Below are positions 9,248-19,344 of a stretch of DNA of 64,000 bases, in pieces. Where the stretch lies: the NCBI RefSeq assembly GCF_963855985.1, contig NC_087117.1, positions 1,501,001-1,565,000 of the forward strand, written 5' to 3'. The notes under the pieces are model-generated. The model saw only the letters and a list, made by a program, of their open reading frames with translations, was not told where the DNA came from and searched no databases. Numbering within the stretch: the first letter of the stretch is position 1; every line of letters begins with the position of its first letter. A program made the translations under genes and the position numbers. Source of the DNA: Ostrinia nubilalis (Eukaryota > Arthropoda > Insecta > Lepidoptera > Crambidae).

Positions 9248-9470
9248 TCAACCGTCATGAAGACCACTTTTTAATAGGGTAAGTCCTTTACGCGGTATAA
9301 CCGGAAAACCGAAAAAATGCCTCTTTCGGGGGCCCCCACCACTTAAGCACAACTCCGTCGAAGTCGAAAACTTAGGAGAGTCTTAATGGGCAACCAATGA
9401 AGCCATTAAAACAATAAAATCTTTTGTAGGAATTATTTCCGATTTAAAAGCTAATTCTACTGGACTATAA

Positions 9471-10565
9471 GCATACCCTCGTAAGCCCGGATGTGCCTCA
9501 GAAGGAACTGAAACTTTGTAGTCGGTAACGCCGAGACATTTTCGGAGGTGAATTGTAAGTATCGCCGGATGTGCTTTCAGAGGAACTAAAACTTTAGCGA
9601 TAATTTTAAGTTCAAAAATTCGCGCCTATCGAAAAAAACGAGTGATAGTCTATGGCTCAAAGTATTCAAAATCAGGTATCCGAACTTATTAATGTAAAAA
9701 AAACAGAATGTCACTGTCAAATTATCATTTTTCTTTGACAAGGTGGTTCTTCCGAGCGGACGTGATTTACGATTAATTTTTTTTCTTCACGTAAACGTAG
9801 TTTAATTGAAAAACTAACCAGTGTAATTAAAGTTAAAATACTGCTAAACAAGCAAAGAAAATATTTTTACCAATTCGAAGAAGTTTTGTATGATTTTTTT
9901 TCGTTTGAAAATAATAGTTCTTTGCAAGGAACATTCGGTCTTAATGGTGAAAGTTTTATTTTTGTATATTTTTTCTATTGAGATGAATTGAGAATTGGAC
10001 TTTTAAAATTATGATATGATTGAGAAAATTTACTATGAGAACGTTCTGATTTTTAGTTTAATAAATATTATAATTAACATGAATATTGACTTTACTTCTT
10101 ATACATTCTAACCTATCATTATTGTATGTTATAAAACCGATAGTACTTTTAAAAGTACTAATTATGGAACATTAAATAAAATTAAAATACTTGTGCCTTT
10201 TCAGTTACATTTATTAATATCATTATTGTATCTTTATGTAGTATTAATTTATTAAGGAGGTTACATTTATGTTTTACTTTAAAGTATAATATACAATTTA
10301 TTTACTTTTTCTTTTTAAAGTCTGTAATACCGAATGTTCTTTTAAGAGAAAACATTTTTATATTATTTTTTACCTAAAATAAGCTCTATGCACTATTATA
10401 TAGGGTCCCTGAAAATATGGGTGCAAAAGAAAATCTCTAACATAGAAATTTTTTTACTCGAAGTGCTCGGCGTTTACGACTTCAAATTATTCGTTCTTCT
10501 AAAAGCACATTCGGCAATACTTAGAAGTTGACAAAATTTACTCTTCGGTCTTACGAGGATACATG
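9471..10565. other. No recognised feature
   Basis: AT-rich intronic DNA with many T/A runs. Two related tcgccggatgtg/cccggatgtg segments at 9486-9600 hint at an old internal duplication. No exon or named repeat seen. Confidence 0.5.
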
Positions 10566-10642
10566 GGGACAGACAGCGGATAGCGACTTTATTTTCTATG
10601 TAGTGACTATCACCTATCACATAAAAAATAGCAGTTCCCACG

Positions 10643-10857
10643 ACTTCGTACGCTTGAAAATAGTTTGAATAATGTATCCCGTTTTTGCAACAATTTTCTT
10701 TACTGCTCCGCCCCTATTGGCTGTAGGGTGATATTATATAGCCTTAAACCTACATCGATAAATGGGCCATCTAACACAAAAATAATATTTCAAATCGGAC
10801 GAGTAGTTCCTGAGATTAGTGCGTTCAAACAAACAAACTCTTCAGCTTTATAATATT
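10643..10857 (-). mobile_element. Helitron-like element (subfamily H6)
   Basis: Plus strand begins near the 3' terminus (cacgacttcgtacgcttg) and ends with the inverse of the 5' start (ataatattagga). Shares the aataggggcggagcagtaaa block with 42100-42696. Confidence 0.65.
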
Positions 10858-10917
10858 AGGACGTAAAAAAGAGCTTTGAAATGAGTAGACAGTTATATCA
10901 GCTGTAATTTATTGTCA

Positions 10918-11337
10918 TCATCATCATCTCAGTCACAGGACGTCCACTGCTGAACATAGGCCTCCCCCAATGCTTTCCATGCTGCCCGGTTGGTAGCGGC
11001 CTGCGTCCATCGCCTTCCTGCTACCTTTATGATGTCGTCGGTCCACCTTGTGGGAGGACGTCTCACGCCGCGTTTTCCGGTACGCGGCCTCCACTCCAGA
11101 ACCTTGCTGCCCCATCAGCCGTCAGTTCTGCGTACTATGTGCCCTGCCCATTGCCACTTCAGCTTGCTAATCCGTCGGGCTATGTCAGCGACTTTAGTTC
11201 GTTTACGGATCTCCTCATTTCTGATTCGATCTCGTACAGAAACACCGAGCATAGCCCTCTCCATAGCACGCTGTGCAACTTTGAGCTTTTGTATATTATT
11301 ATGGCCTATAGTGAGAGGCCACGTTTCTGAATTCATT
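10918..11337 (-). pseudogene. RTE-clade LINE ORF C-terminus with 3' tail
   Basis: The minus strand encodes IQKLKVAQRAMERAMLGVSV, KRTKVADIARRISKLKWQWA and GHIVRRTDG, then WTDDI-like and ALGEA-like segments up to the 3' end (tgttcagcagtggacgtcct) and a (GAT)n tail at 10918-10928. This is the C-terminal region after the reverse transcriptase of RTE elements. 5'-truncated; best preserved of the RTE pieces in the window. Confidence 0.8.
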
Positions 11338-11703
11338 GTAAAGAGAGAAAACGTAATTGATTGTAAAGAGCTGTAATCGTATCACACAATACGCTTCAGT
11401 TAAAACGGACGTGTCTCTCCCGTCGCAAGCGGTATAAAATTAGACAAAATCGATATGCGGGTAGTCAGCCTCCCTGTAGCCGAGGCTCTGGTTAAATAAT
11501 GCCGATTAAAAACTTAAAGCTCAAAGCTTCGTGAGCTTTCGTTACCGAATATGATTTGTGCTTTGTTGAAGATTTGTTTAATGACAAGTTGACATCTCTA
11601 CTCGTAAACAAAGTTAGCTAGAAGAGAATGCCATATGGCGTTAAGTCCGTATTTTGTATACTATTCAATGTGCAAATGAATTTGATCTAATTGATGAAAT
11701 CTT
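11338..11703. other. No recognised feature
   Basis: Intronic, unique-looking sequence without splice-consistent coding segments. Confidence 0.45.
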
Positions 11704-11743
11704 ATTGTGGAAATCATTGGGGGGGGGGGGGGGGGGCTATGTT
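11704..11743 (+). mobile_element. RTE scrap with 18-G run
   Basis: Reads attgtggaaatcatt then G18 (11719-11736) then ctatgtt, i.e. the RTE segment normally reading attgggggaggcctatgttc with its G5 expanded. Confidence 0.55.
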
Positions 11744-11749
11744 TATAAA

Positions 11750-11990
11750 TCTAAATATAAAAACTCAAAGGTGACAGACTGACTGCCTGACTGAGTGACT
11801 GACTGACATAGTGATCTATCAACGCACAGCCCAAACCACTGGACGGATCGGGCTGAAATTTGGCATGCAAGTAGATGTTATGACGTAGGCATCCGCTAAG
11901 AAAGGATTTTACGAAACTCAGGGGTGGAGATTCGTAAAATAACGGGGGTAAAACGGGATCCACGCGTACGAAGTCGCGGGCAGCCGCTAG
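11750..11990 (+). mobile_element. Helitron-like element (subfamily H5)
   Basis: 5' TCTAAATATAAAAACTC, 3' aagtcgcgggcagccgCTAG followed by T. Core gcccaaaccactggacggat is shared with 38463-38660, 53652-53848 and 61920-62100. Confidence 0.75.
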
Positions 11991-12307
11991 TTACAAAATA
12001 AATACTAAAAAGTATTTGCTTGTTTCTCTCTCTCTCTTTCTCAAAAGATGCACAAATGATGTAACACATATTTAAATTGAATAGCTTTCGAAATATGTAT
12101 TCTATTTGGATGGAAAAATCCTATAAGCTCAACGAAATAATAACGACATAAAATTTTCCAGTACCTTCAAATTCAAACTTAATAGAAAATGCATTTTCTT
12201 TTTACCGCAACAAACTATATATTTTAAGCTTTGAATATTAAAAGATCCAATGAAAAGGTTTTACGCAAAAGATTATGTAGAAAAGATAAAATATTCAATA
12301 TTGTAAG
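11991..12307. other. No recognised feature
   Basis: AT-rich; a short (TC)n run at 12024-12042. Confidence 0.5.
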
Positions 12308-12661
12308 CCTTTCAAAAAGAGCTGACAATAGTGACTAACGCCCGTATTTACTTTACTATGAGGTCTACTCCCAGTGCGCGTGGTCGCACAGGGTGACACA
12401 CGAACCAATTACAGAGCTCTATTCAACGCTGTGCGTTCGATTTGCTGCTTTACTTAAGCAAGCATCGTGTGTGAATACCTTTCAAAAAGAGCTGACAATA
12501 GTGACTAACGCCCGTTTCAAAAAACATTACTATAGGGTCTCCCAGTGCGCGTGGACGCACACTGCACAGGGTGACACACGAACCAATCACAGAGCTCTAT
12601 TCAACGCTGTGCGTTCGATTTGCTGCTTTACTTAAGCAAGCATCGTTTGTGAATACGGGCA
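12308..12661 (-). mobile_element. Two tandem copies of MITE family M1
   Basis: The segment from cctttcaaaaagagctgaca, which includes about 28 bp of flank, is repeated with a 170-bp period (12308 and 12478). Each unit holds a copy of the M1 MITE (12336-12478, 12506-12661) in the orientation reading cacagggtgacacacgaacc. Confidence 0.75.
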
Positions 12662-12760
12662 TCCCGCAAATTCTGGATTACCTGCATCGGGAACGAGTCC
12701 TAAATATTGATATTCATTTTAAAAGCTCATATTAAAAGTAATAGACTTATTAGGCTTAAA

Positions 12761-12805
12761 GTCGCATTGACACCTGAAGGGTATAACTTCAGGTGTCAAT
12801 GCGAC
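12761..12805. repeat. Perfect 19-bp hairpin
   Basis: gtcgcattgacacctgaag (12761-12779) and its exact inverse (12787-12805) around 7 bases. The adjacent ggacaccctgtat at 12819-12831 resembles a Tc1/mariner-type MITE end. Confidence 0.7.
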
Positions 12806-12841
12806 GTGCTAATTTTTGGACACCCTGTATACGTAAATGAA

Positions 12842-12945
12842 ACGGGACTATTACCACCTCTCGTTCCCACCGCTGCAACTCCTGTGTAGCCAGGATCTAC
12901 AGCTTGACCGCCAATAACCCAACCAGTGAAGGTCAATTTTATGTT
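12842..12945 (+). repeat. Family X repeat, 3'-truncated
   Basis: Begins cgggactattaccacctctc and stops after cagtgaaggtcaa. Confidence 0.65.
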
Positions 12946-13058
12946 AATGAAAATTAAGTTTTGAAGGTTATGTGTAGGTAAATGAAAATGATTATTTAGT
13001 TATTCGTCATTATTGTACTTTATGTGACATACCGAAATCTCTCAAACCCTCTATCTTA

Positions 13059-13250
13059 TCTATATCATGCAAAAGGTGACTGACTCACTCTCATCACGAA
13101 ATCTCAGAAACTACAAGTGCTAGGAGTCTAAAATTTTGCATGGGGGTTCCTTTTAGAACGTAGGTGCTCACTGAGACAGGATTTTGCAAAATTCAATCCC
13201 TGAGGGGGTAAAACGGGGTCCACGCGTGCGAAGTCGCGGGCGGCCGTTAG
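13059..13250 (+). mobile_element. Helitron-like element (subfamily H4)
   Basis: Core cacgaaatctcagaaactac and tttgcatgggggttcctttt; 3' terminus cgggcggccgTTAG (CTAG mutated). Confidence 0.7.
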
Positions 13251-13254
13251 TACA

Positions 13255-13605
13255 AAATAAAAGTGAAAATGATTATTTATTCGTCATTATTGTATTTTCT
13301 GTGACACACCAAAAACTCACGAAAGCCTCTATTTTTATAAAAAGTCAAAGCTAACCTCTGAAAATAAGCCTCCAACACAACACCGCCGGGATCTCCATAA
13401 TGAAGCATCATGGCATCATTCATCAAATATGCAGGCGGAGGCGGCCATTAAAGCAAGAGTGATACGTGGATTTGCTCGTTTATCTTTGTTTTTGTTTGTG
13501 GTTCGAATACGGGGTTTTTGTTTACTTGTATTTTTTAAGGATTATTTTCAGCTAGGGCTTTAGTATTTAAATATGAAAAACTTTAAATTCTCCTTTATTT
13601 GTCAA
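13255..13605. other. Unique stretch with a possible minus-strand exon
   Basis: On the minus strand 13432-13372 reads MNDAMMLHYGDPGGVVLEAY followed by FQ and AG|gttagc, a weak donor. No acceptor exists between this frame and an upstream stop, so it could only be an alternative first exon. Not strong enough to call a CDS. Confidence 0.25.
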
Positions 13606-13808
13606 CTAGCGGTTGCCCGCGACTTCGTACGCGTGGATCGCGTTTTACCCCCTTGGGAGTTGAATTTTGCAAAATCCCGTCTTAGTGAGCACCTACGTTC
13701 TAAAAGGAACCCCCATGCAAAATTTGAGACTCCTAGCACTTGTAGTTTCTGAGATTTCTTAATGAGTGAGTCAGTCAATCAGTGACCTTTCGCTTTTATA
13801 GATATAGA
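13606..13808 (-). mobile_element. Helitron-like element (subfamily H4)
   Basis: Minus strand 5' TCTATATCTATAAAAGCG, 3' ...gggcaaccgCTAG at 13609-13606. Confidence 0.75.
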
Positions 13809-13986
13809 TGAGAAAGTTTGTTTGTCCATACATCCTTAATACAATCTTTCGCTTAAAAACTACCGAACGGATTTCGATAAATTTTTACAGTACCTGTTAT
13901 TGTTTATACATCAGAATAACATAATCTATTTTGTTTGTCTGTGACAAACTGAAATCCACGCGGGCGAAGCCGTGGGTAAAAACTAG
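13809..13986 (+). mobile_element. Helitron-like element (H3-related), adjacent head to tail
   Basis: Follows directly on the previous copy; ends cgggcgaagccgtgggtaaa and aaCTAG at 13986. Confidence 0.65.
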
Positions 13987-14471
13987 TTTTCCATAAAAAC
14001 GGCAACTTATCTAAGGTATAAAATAAGGTACTATAAATTGAAACTGATTTCAGAATCTAAATGTCCAGAATTATCTCTAAATTACTAATGTACTTGTATT
14101 TTAACAAAATGCCCGGTCAAGGGATGAGTGCTTTCCAATCTTCAATTTCAAAAGCCTTTAAGTACCAGCCAAGGGTTCTCTCAAACTTTAAAACCCTGTT
14201 ACCCTAATCAAGAATAAATAAAACAGTTTACGTAGAAAAACAAGCTACGGTTGATTTTTCGTTTATTTAAAGTAGGACCTTTTGGGCATGTGTCCCTATT
14301 TGAAAAACCGGTATAAACACTATTTGTTTTTATCTTTGACACTTTATACATATATGTATATTATAGAATTACCTTTGTAGTAAATCACGCTATCTATTAG
14401 TGACAACCGCATAAAAAACGTAGTTTTTGAGTTTCGCGAACTAACAGTCGCAGTGGACTGTTTTATATTAA
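13987..14471. other. No recognised gene
   Basis: AT-rich; 14385-14465 (cgctatctattagtgac...) resembles the truncated Helitron-like family of 7889-8034. Confidence 0.4.
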
Positions 14472-14650
14472 AACGGGACTATTCCCACCTCTCGTTCCCA
14501 CCGCTGCAACTCCTGTGTAGCCAGGATCTACAGTTTGACCGCCAATAACCCAACCAGTGAAGGTCGTTTGTCCCGGGGGAAAGTTAAACTTTCATTGGAC
14601 CCGCAACGAAATTAACCAGAAGAACATCGGAGAAGTTCGAAGTTAGGGTT
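14472..14650 (+). repeat. Family X repeat
   Basis: Nearly full length, from cgggactattcccacctctc to gaagttcgaagttaggg. Confidence 0.7.
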
Positions 14651-14689
14651 TGTTTTCCCTCCATTTTATTTTCTTCTTCCCTTCATTGA

Positions 14690-14840
14690 CAAATGTGACT
14701 GAGTTTTCTCCGCCACTTCACAGCACCAGCCCATATGTTGTCCCGAAGTGGTGGTAGGGCAAGATATATTTGGGACGTGTATATTATTATGCGCCCTGGA
14801 AAGGGCCTATTTACTGAATAAAATATTTGATTTGATTTCA
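14690..14840 (+). mobile_element. LINE 3' end
   Basis: Ends in the characteristic gaataaaatatttgatttga repeat-like tail, preceded by gcgccctggaaagggcctat. No coding portion. Confidence 0.5.
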
Positions 14841-15179
14841 GTAGCTATTTAGTTGGGGTGATATTCCAACCACACTTTGAGAAGCCGATATCTAAAATGG
14901 CGGCCCGATCTAAAATACCTTTGAATTTAATTAAAATTACGCAAAACAGACGCCCAAATTAAATTATAAGAGACTAGTTGATCCTCAATTCCCAAACAAA
15001 ATGACAAAAGGTGTTATTTCCATTATTATAAAGACGGTGCTTAGAATTTTGATGTAATGAACAATGGATGGCTTCATTTGTATGACTTCGAACTAAGAGG
15101 TTGTTCTTTAGATTCTTTACTTGGATAGTTGGATTCGATTTCTATGAATGATAGCTATATTTTTATAACCTTAACTTCG
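14841..15179. other. No recognised feature
   Basis: Intronic, unique-looking; no exon seen. Confidence 0.45.
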
Positions 15180-15345
15180 AACTCCTCCTATGTTCTTCTG
15201 ATTAATTTCGTTGCGGGTCCAATGACAGTTTAACTTTCCCCCGGGACAAACTTGACCTTCACTAGTTGGGTTATTGGCGGTCAAGCTGTAGATCCTGGCT
15301 ACACAGGTGTTGCAGCGGTGGGAACGAGAGGTGAGAATAGTCCCT
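15180..15345 (-). repeat. Family X repeat
   Basis: Reverse orientation, from cttcgaactcctcctatgtt to gaggtgagaatagtccc. Confidence 0.7.
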
Positions 15346-15894
15346 GCAAGAATATGACCTTCCAATTTATAGAACAGAACAGAACCACTTTTGATTTAAC
15401 TAGTAAAAGTTACCCAAAAAATCACCTTTCAAAAATTTATTTGACTAGGTATACGTGGTCGCGTCGATGTATTGGCAGACGAACAGTGAGGTAAAGTGAA
15501 ACCCCGACGTAGATGCAAAAATGTATTCACAAACGGGTGTTTACATATACGTAGACCCGGTAAGTTTGGAGAGTAACTCTGCAAGAGGCTCTGTAAGACA
15601 CTCCATAGCGTCAAGCTAAGCTCTCCTTAAGCTAAGTATACTCTCGAAGCTAACTTACAGTAGTTCGCCAAAACCCTTAAACGCTGACAAGAAAAAACTC
15701 TTATACCGCGATGTAAGTGATACACAACGCCATCTATTGGCAACCGCGGGAACTAACTAGTCATACGCGCTGATACATCGTTCGTAGTGAGCTCAAATGA
15801 CGGTCGATGTCGCTGGTCTTTATAATGATTGTAATGTTTTGGTGTAGTACTTTACTTATTTTAAATTAAATAATTATTTTTCTCTCTTTCTTAC
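15346..15894. other. No recognised feature
   Basis: Intronic DNA flanking exon 2; a minus-strand frame over 15429-15614 lacks splice sites and resembles nothing known to me. An isolated acgccatctattgg lies at 15721. Confidence 0.4.
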
Positions 15895-16010
15895 TTGATA
15901 AAAAAGCTGGTACTCCGTATCCGTCAGCCTTAAGGCCACCTCCTCCGGGAAGTTCAGAAGAGTCTTCAAGGAGGCTAGTTCTTCGAAACTGGAATCCTCT
16001 TGGTTTGAAC
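15895..16010 (-). CDS. RasGEF-domain gene, exon 2
   Basis: A 116-bp minus-strand exon with a strong acceptor (ttctgtttatcttcccag) and donor (CAA|gtaaga). It starts with the last two bases of a Gly codon and encodes SNQEDSSFEELASL followed by KTLL and FPEEVALRLTDTEYQLFYQ. The pattern of an acidic or hydrophobic segment, LT, an acidic residue and QLF is typical of the first helix of RasGEF catalytic domains. The phases fit exon 1 (one base, G, giving G|GT = Gly) and exon 3 (phase 0). It is a small island of unique coding sequence between repeats. Function is inferred from family resemblance: nucleotide exchange on a Ras/Rap-type GTPase. It lacks the 60-codon continuous frame that a simple ORF scan would pick up. 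Confidence 0.85.
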
Positions 16011-16037
16011 CTGGGAAGATAAACAGAAACCTTATAA

Positions 16038-16318
16038 TAATAATAATAATAATAAATATATATCCTTGGACATTTTACACTGCGCTTCTAGTCCCAAACT
16101 AAGCAAAGCTTGTACTATGGGTACTAGACAACGGACATAAACATACTTACATAAATACTTTTTTCTTTGTAAATACATACTTATTATACATAGAAAACAC
16201 CCAGTCCAATACAAACAAATATTATGTTCATGCACACAAATGTTTGTACTGTGCGGGAATCGAACCCGCTACCTCCGGAATACTAGTCCGTTTCGATCCA
16301 CTACACCAAACGGCCGAC
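16038..16318 (-). mobile_element. tRNA-derived SINE (family S1)
   Basis: Second complete S1 copy; its tail is (TTA)n, seen as aataat at 16038-16060, rather than ATTT. It sits 28 bp beyond the acceptor of RasGEF exon 2, inside intron 1. Confidence 0.8.
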
Positions 16319-16360
16319 TTTATTTTATTATTATCAAGTTTAATGTTTAATACCAGAATT

Positions 16361-16507
16361 ACGCCCGTATTCACAAACGATGCTTACTTATGCGAAGCAG
16401 CAAATCGAACGCACAGCATTGAATAGAGCTCTGTGATTAGTTCGTGTGTCACTCTGTGCGTTCACGCGCACTGTGAGACCTCATAGTAATGTTTGTGAAT
16501 ATGGGCA
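16361..16507 (+). mobile_element. MITE family M1 (well-preserved copy)
   Basis: TIRs CGCCCGTATTCACAAAC and gtttgtgaatatgggca, flanked by TTA on both sides (16358-16360 region and 16508-16510). A TTA duplication suggests a PIF/Harbinger source of transposase. Confidence 0.8.
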
Positions 16508-16656
16508 TTAGGTAAGCTGACAAAAAAGTTTCGGCCAGTTTCACCAAAAAGGTTTTGCAAACATTTACCCCTTATTAATAAAAATTTATAGGGATGGACA
16601 CTGGATTACTCGTAAAATGACATTTTCATTTCATATTAAATAATAATCTATGCTAG

Positions 16657-16893
16657 TCTATACTAATATTATAAATACGAAAGTAACTCTGTCTAACCGT
16701 CTGTCTGTCTGTCACGCTTTCACGCCTAAACCACTGAAGCAATTTTGATGAAATTTGGCATAGAGATAGTTTGAGTCCCGGGAAAGGACATAGGACAGTT
16801 TTTATCCCGGTTTTTGAATCAGGAACGCGCGCGATAAGGTTATTCTGTGACAGATAAAATTCCACGCGGGCGAAGCCGCGGGCGGAAAGCTAG
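16657..16893 (+). mobile_element. Lep1-type Helitron-like element, intact ends
   Basis: 5' TCTATACTAATATTATAAAT; 3' hairpin cgcgggcgaagccgcg followed 9 bases later by GCTAG and T. A (GTCT)n microsatellite lies inside, typical of this family. Confidence 0.8.
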
Positions 16894-16965
16894 TAATAAA
16901 TAAATGACAATTTAGACCAGAGCCAGAGTTCAACTAGGGAGATTTTTTTAATAAGGAGAATAAAG

Positions 16966-17010
16966 GTCATACCACACTTATCAACCCGGAAAGGGATCAA
17001 CACCTTATTT
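16966..17010 (+). mobile_element. MITE family M3, left end only
   Basis: aaaggtcataccacacttat and caacccggaaagggatcaac, then unrelated sequence. Confidence 0.6.
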
Positions 17011-17284
17011 TATTATTAGTTCCTATCTATACCAAAATTCAATCTATACCAAAATTCATTCAAATGTACGATATTTGTATGGATTTTAGTTCTAAGATGT
17101 TGTCAAACTACATCTCCCATTCAACATATCTATTAACATACAATATGTATGACAGCAAGATTCTATAAATGTGGGTAGTCATTGATTATTCAGACAAACC
17201 ATTATTCGCTGTCTGTATGGAGCAAACATGTTCCCGAGGGAATCAGGACTGATCTACACTAATACATGATCCTACTTTAATATT

Positions 17285-17341
17285 GTCACCCTGTATTACT
17301 GTGTTTTTAGCAAATAAACGTTTTGAATTTGAATTTGAATA
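17285..17341 (+). mobile_element. LINE/SINE 3' tail
   Basis: gcaaataaacgttttgaatt followed by TGAATT repeats. Confidence 0.45.
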
Positions 17342-17368
17342 AATTAAGAGGAAAGATTTGATTGTTTA

Positions 17369-17462
17369 CGGGACTATTCCCACCTCTCGTTCCCACCGCT
17401 GCAACTCCTGTGTAGCCAGGATCTACTGCTTGTCCGCCAAAACCCAACCAGTGAAGGCCAAG
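17369..17462 (+). repeat. Family X repeat, 3'-truncated
   Basis: cgggactattcccacctctc to cagtgaaggccaagtttg. Confidence 0.65.
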
Positions 17463-17842
17463 TTTGCAGATTTGTTTGCTTGTTTTAAATATCCGAAACT
17501 ACTGGACCGATTTGAAAAATTCTTTCACTATTAGAATCCTACATTATTTCTGATAAACATTAAAAAAAGTTTGCCAAAAAACTTCGTTAGTACAGTGGAC
17601 TGTTTAATAAATAAATTATGTATTTACCCGTCATATTTCGAAATTGACACCTTATCTCACACAGCTTAATTGAAAAAAGTTCTCCAAGCCTGCTATTGTC
17701 AAATATTTATACAGGGTGGAATTTTGTAATGCGACCTGGAGGGAAATTTTGGGAAATTCTGGGTGGATAGAAAATTTTACTCTAAGAAAACATTCCTTTA
17801 TTTTTGGACCTATTTATATTAAGTCAAAATCAAATTCAATTA
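17463..17842. other. Helitron-like scrap and unassigned sequence
   Basis: 17468-17600 resembles the interior of a Helitron-like copy (aactactggaccgatttgaa). The rest is unassigned. Confidence 0.35.
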
Positions 17843-18050
17843 TCCTACTAATATTTTATATGCGAAAGTTTGGATGTTTGGATGTCTGGATGTCTGGATA
17901 TTTGTTACTCTTTTACGCAAAAACTACTAAATGGATTTTGTTCAAACTTTACAGTATTATTATTTGTAACCCAGATTAACATATAGGCTATAATTTATGC
18001 CGATCTGTGACACTAAATTTCACGCGGGTGAAGCCGCGGGCAAAAGCTAG
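17843..18050 (+). mobile_element. Lep1-type Helitron-like element (H3)
   Basis: 5' TCCTACTAATATTTTATATG; 3' cgcgggtgaagccgcgggca, aaagCTAG. The interior aacatataggctataat is the intact version of the site interrupted at 24478. Confidence 0.8.
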
Positions 18051-18290
18051 TTGCATATAAAGTCTGAACAGTTTAAGCTGAAAATACTGCATTATTCATT
18101 CAAACACTTCAGCTTGCAAAGTCTTTTCATAGACAAGAAAAGCGTGAGTTATTCTAGCACATTACGGGTTCCGTAGCTTTTTACTTCTTCGCAGCATCTT
18201 TCTTCTCTTTTTTCGGAATGCATTCATTTTGACCTGACCGCAGACCGCAGCATGCATCCAGTGTGGCAAATCCTTATAAAGGGTTTTTTA

Positions 18291-18628
18291 TAAAAAAAAA
18301 AATTTTTATTCACATCGAGGAAGCTCTTGGCCTGTATCTCACTTGATGGTAAGTGACGATCAGGCCGAAGGTGGAAGCGAGCTTCACAAGGAATCCTCAA
18401 CCACGGAGGAACTGGCTATCTTACTTCTAACTGTCGGAACACAACAATGCTGTTAACATTTTTGTTATGGCGACAGACATAGGTAAGATGGTGGTAGCTA
18501 GCCAGGCGGACTTAGAACAAGCCCTACCACCAACCAAACTGAACAGAAAAATCTGCTCCCACTAGGAATCGAACCCAGGACCTCTGCGTCTGCGTCTGCG
18601 TCTTACCACTAGACCACAGAGGCGGTTG
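18291..18628 (-). mobile_element. tRNA-derived SINE (family S2)
   Basis: Minus strand: CCTCTGTGGTCTAGTGG (A-box region) and GGGTTCGATTCC (B box), with the duplicated acgcagacgcag between them, then a body ending at an A-rich tail (complement of the T run near 18293-18307). Same family as 30907-31228. Confidence 0.8.
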
Positions 18629-18649
18629 ACAAACTTGAAAAAATCGAAC

Positions 18650-18711
18650 TGTCTAAGACGGGAATCGAGCCCACAACCTTTCGCTTATCTTCCATCTGAG
18701 CTACTTAGACA
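18650..18711 (-). pseudogene. tRNA-like pseudogene lacking an anticodon arm
   Basis: A 7-bp acceptor stem TGTCTAA/TTAGACA is perfect, the A box TAGCTCAGATGG and B box GGCTCGATTCC are intact, but total length is 62 and there is no room for a normal anticodon stem-loop. Either a decayed tRNA copy or a SINE head. Confidence 0.55.
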
Positions 18712-18774
18712 CTGGATGATACCATCGAAATTTTCAACTGTAAAACGCTGTTGGGGCCACGTTTTTCAAAAGGT

Positions 18775-18940
18775 CATTTTAGATACGGATACATAAGGTG
18801 GACCGACGATCTGGTGAAGATCGCGAGAGGTGCCTGGATGCGAGCGGCGAAGGACCGGTCTTTGTGGAAATCCTTGGGTAGGCGTTTGTCCAGCAGTGGA
18901 CGTCTTTCGGCTGAAACGAACGAACGAACGAACGAGATAC
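18775..18940 (+). mobile_element. RTE LINE 3' end with (ACGA)n tail
   Basis: Encodes WTDDLVKIARGAWMRAAKDR and the downstream LGR segment, reaches gtccagcagtggacgtcttt and ends in gaacgaacgaacgaacgag. Represents the subfamily tailed by ACGA repeats, distinct from the GAT-tailed copies. Confidence 0.75.
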
Positions 18941-19344
18941 GGAACCGTAAAAAACCGGCCAAGACCGAACACATTCCGCAATAACGAACTTCCGTTGCGA
19001 ATTTCGAAATCGTTCCATTTATGAATTCAAAACTTCCAACGGTTATTGGTGTTGCCAGTTCCCGCTTATTTGTTTTATTTCCCGCCAGTACTTTTGTTAT
19101 TGAATTTGTTTGGAAGAATCCGTTTATCTTGTGGTGTGGAAAGAGTTTTAAAATGTAAGCTATTTACAACACAAGAACGGGTTGTTTGTACTGTATACAT
19201 TTATGGGCACGGATATTTTTTATGGTTTCAAGTCTTTGCTTGGCACTTAGAAACTTTAAAAAATAACCTACCAGTAGTGGTTCTTGACAAAGAATTCAAT
19301 ATTATGTCGTCACTCAATGATAATTGTAATGTATTTATTTACAA
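18941..19344. other. No recognised feature
   Basis: A plus-strand frame (19046-19348) of about 100 codons has no recognised motif and no splice support. Confidence 0.4.

Larger units (their letters stand above)
8035..9470. repeat. Large inverted duplication with ORF in both arms
   Basis: Arms of about 600 bp (8035-8640 and 8865-9470) are inverted copies with scattered differences. Outer ends read CCAGTAGAATTA and its inverse. The 225-bp centre is a Helitron-like fragment. The flanks may show a TA duplication, so a mobile element with very long TIRs is the preferred explanation; an inverted genomic duplication is the alternative. Confidence 0.75.
63..15894 (-). other. RasGEF gene intron 2 (15.8 kb, transposon-filled)
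   Basis: Lies between the donor after exon 2 (CAA|gtaaga) and the acceptor before exon 3. It contains a piggyBac-like element, an inverted duplication, Helitron-like elements, SINEs, MITEs and LINE fragments listed separately. No further splice-consistent exon with RasGEF character was seen inside it. Confidence 0.75.

Noticed and set aside
15252..15494. Plus-strand frame containing GGQAVDPGYTGVAAVGTRG
   Set aside because: It lies in a family X repeat; the frame carries a stop just upstream and runs into unrelated sequence.
18541..18628. Candidate tRNA gene on the minus strand
   Set aside because: It is the head of SINE family S2, with an internal duplicated segment and no proper cloverleaf.
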